From positions 1 through 64,000 of the forward strand of contig OZ251246.1 in the NCBI GenBank assembly GCA_965240325.2: a DNA stretch of 64,000 nt, written 5' to 3'. The DNA is from Rebecca billardiae RCC1528 (Eukaryota; Haptophyta). The position numbers and the translations under genes were made by a program. The notes beneath the pieces are model-generated. The model saw only the letters and a program-made list of their open reading frames with translations, was not told the origin of the DNA and ran no database searches. Of the stretch, positions 57,301 through 64,000 are shown piece after piece (the first letter of the stretch is position 1; the number at the start of each line of letters is the position of its first letter).

Positions 57301-58512
57301 ATGGTGCGGGCGGGGCACGCGGACGAGCACGCGGCGGCGGACCCGACGGTGGCGCGGCTGCGGCGGATGGCGTTCAAGGGTAACCACCCGCGCGCCAACT
57401 TCCTCCTCTTCACGCGCCACCGCGCCGGAGAGCGCGGCGCGCGCGACGACGACGAGGCGCTCGAGTGCCTGCAGCGCGCGGCGCGCGCCGGGCTGCCGGA
57501 GGCGCAGGAGCTGGTGCGCACGGCGGAGCGGCTGTGGGGCGCGATCGGGCCCGAGCCGGACGACCCTGCGCGGGGCTGGCTGCTCGACCGCAGCGACGTC
57601 CGCCCCGCCGAGCCGCAACAACCCCCGGACGAGGCGGGTCTGAAGCGACGCGCAGACGGCGGCGACGTCGCCGCCGCCTATGCCCTCGGCGCTCTGTACG
57701 CGGACGGGACGAAGCTCGCGGGCGGGCGGGACCACGGCGCGGCGTCACGGTACCTCCAGCTCGCCGCGGACGCCGGCGACATGTACGCGTGCCACCGCCT
57801 CGCCTTCCTCCTTCTCTTCGAAGTCTCGGAGCCGCGCCCGGCGCGCGTGCTTCAACAGCAGGGCGCCTCGATGTGGGAGGCGGCCGGCGACCCGCCAGTG
57901 CGCCGCGCGCGCCGCGCGGGGCGGCTGCTCGCGCGCTGCGTGGCGTACGCGGCGGAGGAGGGGGAGCCGTACGACGTGTTCCGCGAGCTCGAGGGCTTCG
58001 CCGCCGAGCGCGCCATCGGCCGCGCGCTCTGCCTCGGCTGCGCCGCCACCGGCCGCCACCTGCGCGCGTGCGCCGCGTGCGGCGTCTCGCGCTGGTGCCC
58101 GGACGGCGAGTGCCAGCGGCGCGCGTGGGGCGCGCACCGCTTCCACTGCGAGCGCTGGCGCGCCGAGGCGGCCGCGGCGGCCGCGGCGGGTCGGTCGCGG
58201 GAGGACGGCGCCGGCGCGCAGCCGCAGCAGCAGCAGCAGCAGCAGCCGCCGCAGCAGCAGCAGCAGCCGCAGCAGCCGCAGCAGCAGCAGCAGCCGCAGC
58301 AGCAGCCGGCAGCGCTCGCGCTCGCGCGGCCGTGCGCGGCCGAGCCGCCGCGCGCACAGCCGGAGGCGCCGCCCGAGCTTGGGCATCGCTCGGGCGCGGC
58401 GTACACGCGCGCGTGGCCGCTGCCGAGGGAGGCGGGCGCCGATGAGGATCCGCATGCGGGGCCGTGGCAGCGCGTGGCCGCTCGCGGCCGAGCCAGCCGC
58501 CGCCGCCAATGA
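57301..58512 (+). CDS. Sel1-like repeat protein with MYND zinc finger
   Basis: A single exon encodes 403 aa, ATG at 57301. Residues about 15-220 hold Sel1/TPR-like helical repeats (ALECLQRAARAGLPEAQELV; AAAYALGALYADGTKLAGG; AASRYLQLAADAGDMYACHR). A MYND zinc finger follows at about 244-285: CLGC, CAAC, CPDGEC, and HRFHC in the expected spacing. A poly-Gln stretch with Pro breaks (about 307-337) and an Arg-rich tail end the protein. Such proteins usually act as protein-interaction scaffolds in the nucleus or cytoplasm; partners cannot be read here. The poly-Gln is encoded by CAG repeats that may vary in length. Confidence 0.85.
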   Translation: MVRAGHADEHAAADPTVARLRRMAFKGNHPRANFLLFTRHRAGERGARDDDEALECLQRAARAGLPEAQELVRTAERLWGAIGPEPDDPARGWLLDRSDVRPAEPQQPPDEAGLKRRADGGDVAAAYALGALYADGTKLAGGRDHGAASRYLQLAADAGDMYACHRLAFLLLFEVSEPRPARVLQQQGASMWEAAGDPPVRRARRAGRLLARCVAYAAEEGEPYDVFRELEGFAAERAIGRALCLGCAATGRHLRACAACGVSRWCPDGECQRRAWGAHRFHCERWRAEAAAAAAAGRSREDGAGAQPQQQQQQQPPQQQQQPQQPQQQQQPQQQPAALALARPCAAEPPRAQPEAPPELGHRSGAAYTRAWPLPREAGADEDPHAGPWQRVAARGRASRRRQ

Positions 58513-59311
58513 GCAGCGGCATCCGTCCGAGGATGCGGAATCATCTGCATGTCATCATCCACCACCCGTCCCAGCCCCCTACATCAAGCCTCAAGGCCCC
58601 TGGTATTGAAAAATACCCGCAGCTATTCGTTGCCAGTCCATTTATCATAGTCTATTACACTGAGCTCAAAAACCTCGCTGCGAAGTTTTTGAGCCCGCTG
58701 GCCGAAGACGGGCTCAGAGGCTTTCTGGGACGGGTGGTGCTGATGCTGGCGTGCGTCGATATCGATATCATCATGAGTGGCCGCGCGGCGCCTGATATGA
58801 TCAGAGTGACGATCGCGTCACTCAGCATCGTCTGGCGCCGGCGGCCCAGCGCCGCCGTGAAGCGCGCAGCATACGACTAAACTACTTACCGTCGCGGGTC
58901 CGCCGGAGCACGGTGTCGGTAGGTGCGCTGACGATGTCACCGCGACGAGTACTACGTACTACTACGGACGACGATATATATGCGCGCAAATATCGCGCCC
59001 CAGTGCCCACGAAATTGTCATATCACTTGCTAGTTGCTGTGCTGTAGTAAGTGTAGCCGCGTTATCACCGCGGAGTAACAGTCACACCACTCTGTAGCCT
59101 ATATATACTACTTATACTGCCGCGCCGTGAAATGTGATCTGATGAGTCGCCGATATCGTCGAGTACGTAGTCGTACGTGAGCCGATATGTGTCTGCCGGA
59201 CGCGCCGGACGAAAACGACGACGACATATTTCCACGCCGCCGATGACTGGCACTGCGCGTGCTGCGCCGCCGCATCACTAGTATAATCGTCAGCAGCAAG
59301 CAGCACGACTG
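58513..59311. other. Spacer between convergent genes
   Basis: No gene seen. It holds a hairpin at 58664-58694 and TA-rich runs at 58974-58981 and 59100-59107. Confidence 0.5.
58664..58694. terminator. Hairpin between convergent genes
   Basis: GCTCAAAAAC (58664-58673) pairs with GTTTTTGAGC (58685-58694) across an 11-nt loop. It lies about 150 nt past the Sel1/MYND stop. A role in 3'-end formation is a guess from position. Confidence 0.4.
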
Positions 59312-62300
59312 CTACGCGCTGCCGCCCGCGCCGCCGTGCCCTGCTGGCTGGTGGTGCGCCAGCATGGCCGCCACGCGCTGCTTGGCGGACGCGGCCGCGC
59401 TGCGCCCCGCCGCGCTCGCCGACGCCGCGGCTGCGCCCGCGGCCGCGGCCGGATGCGGCGGCGCTGCGGGCTGGGCCGCGTGCTGCTGCTGCTGCGGTGG
59501 GTGGTGCGGCGCGGCGGCCAGCGCGCGCTCGGCGGCGCCCGCGTCCGCCTCGGCCTCCGCCGCGTCGATCGCCTTGAGCAGCACCGCCGACGCCGCGTGC
59601 ACGTCCGCCGCCGGCAGCCCGGCGCCGTCCGCGACAAAGAAGGCGCGCAGCGCGGCCACGTCCTCGCGCAGCGCGGCCGCGCGCCCGCGGCTCAGCGGCG
59701 GCGCGCCCGGCGCGAACGCGGCGTGTACGCAGCCGTCGACCGCCTGCAGCAGCGCGCCGAGCACGCCGAGGAGCGCGGCGCGCCGCCAGCCGGGGAGCAG
59801 GCTCTCGTGCAGCGTGCCTGCGGGTGAGGGTAGGGGTAGTAGGGGGTTGGCCAGGGTTGGGGTTAGGGCTAGGGTTCGGGTTGTCAGGCGCGCGCGCGCG
59901 CGCGGTGCGGCGGCGCACACCCAGGATCGGGTCGAGGCGCGCGAGCACGTCGGCCATCGTCGCGCGCGCGCCGCCCGGCTCGGCGCGCGCCGCCGCGCCG
60001 TGCGCGCCGCGCGCGCCGCCGCCGAGCGGCGCGAGCCCCGGCGGCGAGCCGAAGCCGCCGAGCCGCGCGGCGGCGGCGGCCGCGGCGGCGCCGCCGCTCG
60101 GCAGCCGCTCCGCGCCGGCCGGCGGCGGGACGTTGGGCGCGGAAGGCGGCGGCGCGGCGCCGTACAGCCCGGCGCACACGGCGTCGGCCGCGCCGCCGTC
60201 GCCGTGCACTGCGGCCGTCGCGATGCGCGAGACCAGCCGGTACGCGCAGCGCTCCGCCTCCGCGGCGCACGGCTCGAGCACGCGCAGCGGCGGCCGCGCG
60301 CCGCCCGTGCCGCCGCCTTCACTCCCGCCGCCGCCGCTCCCGCCGCCGCCGCCGCCGTCGGCGTCGGCGAGGCTGAGCGCGTCGGCGAGCTGCGCGTCGA
60401 GCTGCGCGGTCTGCTCGAGCACGAAGGCCGCGTTGTTCAGCCGCACGCACAGCGCCTCGAGCGACGGCGGCTCGGCGGCGCCGCCGTCCGCGCCGCCGCC
60501 GCCGCCGCCGCGCGGCAGCCGCTCGGCCGACGCGGCGCGCGCGCCGCTGCCGCAGCCGGCGGCGCCGCCGCCGCCGCCGCCGCCGCTGCCCGGCGGCGGC
60601 GCGGCGGCGCGGCCGGGCGGCGTGCACGCGGGCACGAGGCCGAGGGCGGAGTGCGGCGAGCGCTGCACCCGGCGCGGCGGAGCCCCGCCGCCGCCCTCGG
60701 CCCCGCCGCCGCCAGCCGCCGCCAGCGCGCCGCAGTACTCCGACACAACTGCCGCCAGCAGCTGCGGGGCAAGCGGCGCGGCGCCGGCGCGCGTGAGCGC
60801 CGCGCCGCGCGCGAGCCGCGCAAAGGCGGCGGCGGCGCGGCTGAGCTGCGCCATCAGGTCGAGGGCGGAGGCGGAGCAGAACGCCGAGCTCGCCGCGCCC
60901 TCCTCGTCCGCGCGCGCCGACGGCGCCGACACCATCGCCTGCGCGGCGGCGGTCCGCAGTCGGCGCGGCGGCGGTGGGCGGCGGCGCGCGGCGGTGCGGC
61001 GCGCGGTGCGCGGCGCGGTGCGCGCGGCGGTGCGGCGGTGCGCGCGGCGCGTGCGCACTCCGCCGCCCCGGGGCGCCGCCCGCACAGCGGCGGCGCGGCT
61101 GCGCGCGCCGCGCACCGCACCGCACCGCGCGGCGGCGCTCCCCGCGCCCACGCCCCCGCGCGCGCGCACCCACGTCTCGAGCTCGAGCGAGCGGCGCGTG
61201 TTCGCGCGCAGCGCCGGGCCCACCGCCTCCGCCCAGCGCGCGCACAGCTCGGCGCCGGCCGCGCCGAGCTCAACTGCCTGGGTGGCCTCGGCGTGCGTCG
61301 CGGGCGGGTGGAGGGCGAGGAGGGCGGCGCGCGCGCGCGTGCGCAGTGCGTGCGCGCCGTCGAGCAGGCCGAGCAGGCCCTCGCTCAGCGCGCCGCCCGC
61401 GCCGAGCAGCTGCGTCGCCGCGTCCGCCGCCGCGGCCGCGCACAGCCCGACGCCGAGGAGCGCGGGCGCGCGCGCGTGCAGCGGCCGCAGCGGCGCGGCG
61501 GCGGCGGCCTCGCGGCTGAGCTCGTGCGCGAGGAGCGCGAGCGCGGCGCGCGCCGCGTCCACCTCCTCGCCCGCCTCGCCGCCGCCCGCACGCGCCGCCG
61601 CCGCGCCCGCCGCGTCGCGCGCCGCGCGCCGCCGCAGCGCTGCGTAGCGCTGGCGCGCGGCGCCCAGCAACAAGCGCTCCGCGTCGCGCGGCGCGGCGGC
61701 GGCGGCGCGCTCGGAGAGGGCGGTGCACGCGGCCCACGCGCGCGCGGCGGCCTCCGCCTCGGCGGCGCCGCCGCCGGGCTGCTCGGGCCGCGCGTCGGGC
61801 AGGCCGAACCGAATGTGCATGGCGCCGAGCACCGCGGAGAGGTGGCGGCACGCGCACGCGCGCACGCGCTCGGCCGCGGCCGCCTCCCACCGGCGCGCGG
61901 CGGCGAGCGCGGCGCGCGGCGGCGGCGGCGGCGGCGGCAGCGCGGCGCTGCTGCTGCTGCGCGCGTGCGCGAGCGCGCGCGGCGGCTCGGGCGCGAGGCC
62001 CTCGCCCAGCGCGCCGCGCAGCAGCTCGAGCACGCCGCGCCCGCCGCGGTGCGCCCGGTATGCCTCAATGCACACGGAAGCCATCGCGAGCGCGCGGCCG
62101 CGCGCCGACAGCGGCAGCGGCGCGGCGAGCGCGCCGAGCGTCGACGCCAGCGCGGCGTGGTCGTCGGCGAGCGCGCCGGGCGCGTCGGGGTCGAGCAGCG
62201 CGGCGCACCACCGCGCGTACAGCTCGAAGCACAGCGCGGGAGGCAGCGGGTGCAGCGCCAGCGGGCCGTACGATCCGACGTCCGCCGCGGCCGCGCCGAG

Positions 62301-62331
62301 CGCGCCGCCGGCCGCGCCGCCGGCCGCGGCC

Positions 62332-62374
<43 letters not shown>

Positions 62375-62970
62375 TCAGCGCGCCGCAGCGCGCGATGCCG
62401 TCGTCGTCGGCGCCGCCGTCGGACGCGGCGACGGCGACGCGGAGCAGCAGCTGCTCCAGCCGCGACGCCACCGCGTCCTCGTCCACCGCCACGCCCGAGT
62501 CAGCCGCGCGCCCGCCGCCGCCCGCCGCGCCGCCGCCCGCCGCGCCGCCGCCGCCGCCGCCGCCGCACGCGGCGGCGCAGCGGTCGGCGGCGACCTCGGT
62601 CAGAAGCAGTGACAGGTCGACGGCCGCGTGCGCCGCGCCCGCGCCCGCCACGCGCACGCCGCGCAGCTCGAGCCAGCCGCCCAGCGCGCACGCGTACGTG
62701 CGCACGCGCCGGGCCGAAAACGCCTGCAGCTGGCGCGCGCGCGCCGCGCCGGCCGACGCGCCGCCGCCGCCGCCGCCGCCGCCGTCCGCTCGCGCCGAGA
62801 TTGCAATCTCGGGCGCGCCCAGTAGCGCGAGCTGGTAGCCGAGGGAGAGGAGGCACTCGGGGTGCGCCGCGCGCAGGCGCTGCGCCGCCGACGCGCCGCC
62901 GAGCACCGCCGAGCTGCCGCCGAGCCCGCCGCCGACGCTCGGCGCGCCGCCGCGCGCGAGCGCAGGCGGC

Positions 62971-63007
<37 letters not shown>

Positions 63008-63133
63008 GCTCGGCGGCGGCGAGGCCGAGCTGCACGCTGAGCCGCGCGTGCGTGCGCCGCGTCACCTCGAGCGCCAGCCGCACGCGCTCCTGCGCCGCGT
63101 GCGCGCGCTGCCGCGCCGACTCGCCGCCGCCAT

Positions 63134-63173
<40 letters not shown>

Positions 63174-64000
63174 CGGCGGCGGCGGCGGCGGCGGCGGCTG
63201 CTGCGCGCCGCCGCGCGCGTGCACGGCGGCGCAGAGCAGAAGCAGTTCGTACGCGGCGGTGCGCGCGGCCTCGTCGTCGTCGAACCCGCGCGGCGAGAGC
63301 GCCGCGCGCGGCGCCTCCCACCGCGCGCCGCCGCCGCCGCCGCCGGCCGCGCCGCCGGCGCGCGCGCGCGCCGCGCGCCGCGCCGCCGAGATTGCAATCT
63401 CGGCGGCGTCCGCGTCGTCAGGCTCGTCCAGTAGCTCGGCGCCGCTGTCGGCGGCGGCGGCGCGCGGCGGCGTGCCGGCCGTCGGCGGCGTGCCCGCGCC
63501 CTCAGCGCGACCGCCGCCGTCCGCGCGCGCAGGCCGCGCGCCGCGCGGCGGCGAGCCGCGCGCCGCGCCCGCCGCGCCGGCCGCCGCGCCGCCGCGCGCC
63601 GCCGCCGCCGCCGAGATTGCAATCTCGCCGCCGCCCGCCGCGTCGTCGTCGTCGTCGTCGGTCGAGAGCTGCGAGAACGAGACGGTGGGCGCGACGTCGG
63701 GCGCCGCCGGCGCGCCGCGCGCCGCCGCCGCCGCCGCGCGCGCCGCGAGCGAGATCGCGCGCTCCACGTCCACGCGCTCGAGATCGCGATCTGGCACGAC
63801 CCGCCGCCCCGAGATTGCGCCGAGATCGAGGCCGCTCGGCAGGCTGTCGGCGGGCCGGCCGAGGAGGGCGGCGAGCTCGGCGCGCGGCAGCGCGCTCAGC
63901 GTGTGCCGCAGCAGCTCGGCGCGCTCGCGCCGCGCCGCACCGTCCGCACCGTCGCCGCCGTCCGCGCGCGCCGCGCCGCTGCCCCCGCCGCCACCCCCGC
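59312..64000 (-). CDS. UNC13/PATROL1-like protein with MHD regions, 5' end beyond window
   Basis: Minus-strand exons are 61170 to at least 64000, 59921-60938 and 59312-59817. The frame is still open at the window edge, with no supported ATG, so the N terminus lies outside. Visible parts are ELLRHTLSALPRAELAALLG, AAYELLLLCAAVHARGG, RHLSAVLGAMHIRFGLPD, RRSLELETW, LCVRLNNAAFVLEQTAQLD, and a C-terminal TLHESLLPGWRRAALLGVLG then LRAFFVADGAGLPAADV. The last matches the MHD2 pattern of Munc13-type proteins and the plant PATROL1 (DUF810) family, which promote vesicle tethering at the plasma membrane. That assignment is moderate. Long Gly runs are inserted between helices. Three palindromes are read in frame as EIAIS. 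Intron 2 (59818-59920) is full of CCCTAA-like repeats. Confidence 0.6.
59818..59920 (-). repeat. UNC13-like intron with telomere-like repeat before the acceptor
   Basis: On the minus strand: GTGTGCGCC donor, a CG run, then CGAACCCTAGCCCTAACCCC, AACCCTGG and CTACCCCTACCCTCACC before GCAG. The C-rich repeat stands where a pyrimidine tract would be. Confidence 0.85.
60939..61169 (-). other. UNC13-like intron 1 (within window)
   Basis: 231 bp, GTGCGCGCGC donor after GAGACGTGG and GCGCAG acceptor before GCGATGGTGTCG. Phase 0 is kept. It contains many GCGCGGTGCGGC-type short repeats. Confidence 0.8.
62797..63626. repeat. Three palindromes in the UNC13-like exon
   Basis: 62797-62810, 63388-63401 (28-bp perfect palindrome, 63381-63408) and 63613-63626. 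All are read as EIAIS. A related GAGATCGCGATCTG is at 63780-63793. Confidence 0.95.

Overview
The window is eukaryotic nuclear DNA of extremely high GC content. Ten protein-coding loci are supported, plus one probably damaged gene and one uncertain ORF. Introns are short (about 88-550 bp). Most start GTGCGC and end GCGCAG, and where I placed splice sites by hand the exon lengths sum to whole codons in every multi-exon gene. Proteins are rich in Ala, Gly, Pro and Arg homopolymers. An UNC13/PATROL1-like protein, a receptor with a TIR-like cytoplasmic domain and the intron style point to a marine protist alga. A haptophyte or related secondary alga is my best inference, but it is not proven.

Layout. 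1-8430: gene-free, a ~2.65 kb higher-order repeat with an embedded ~210-bp satellite. 8.8-19.5 kb: three minus-strand genes, namely a sugar-porter MFS transporter, a large PIN-like + SF2 helicase + W2 protein, and an AI-2E family permease. 19.5-25.7 kb: satellite monomers in inverted and direct order, a long (TA)n tract, a hairpin, a small multi-exon gene remnant, and a 1-kb 21/22-bp minisatellite that runs into the end of that remnant. 26.0-33.7 kb: an unknown minus-strand gene diverging from a PRP40-like splicing factor, then a LEM/HeH-type putative inner nuclear membrane protein. 33.7-38.2 kb: gene-poor, with a 1.87-kb foldback structure. 38.2-49.1 kb: a long single-exon protein diverging from a receptor with two periplasmic-binding-like domains and a TIR-like intracellular domain. 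49.1-50.9 kb: a less GC-biased interval with one uncertain ORF. 51.0-54.2 kb: mitochondrial processing peptidase beta subunit. 57.3-58.5 kb: a Sel1/MYND protein. 59.3 kb to the window end: the C-terminal part of an UNC13-like protein.

The genes do not form one pathway. They look like ordinary housekeeping and membrane/sensory genes.

The most striking signal is a dispersed palindrome with core AGATTGCAATCT. I count 21 perfect copies and 2 near copies, all inside transcribed genes (exons and introns) and none in roughly 28 kb of intergenic DNA. In introns it usually lies 9-23 nt after the 5' splice site. In exons it is read in only two of its three frames, and at one exonic site it sits in a perfect 40-bp palindrome.
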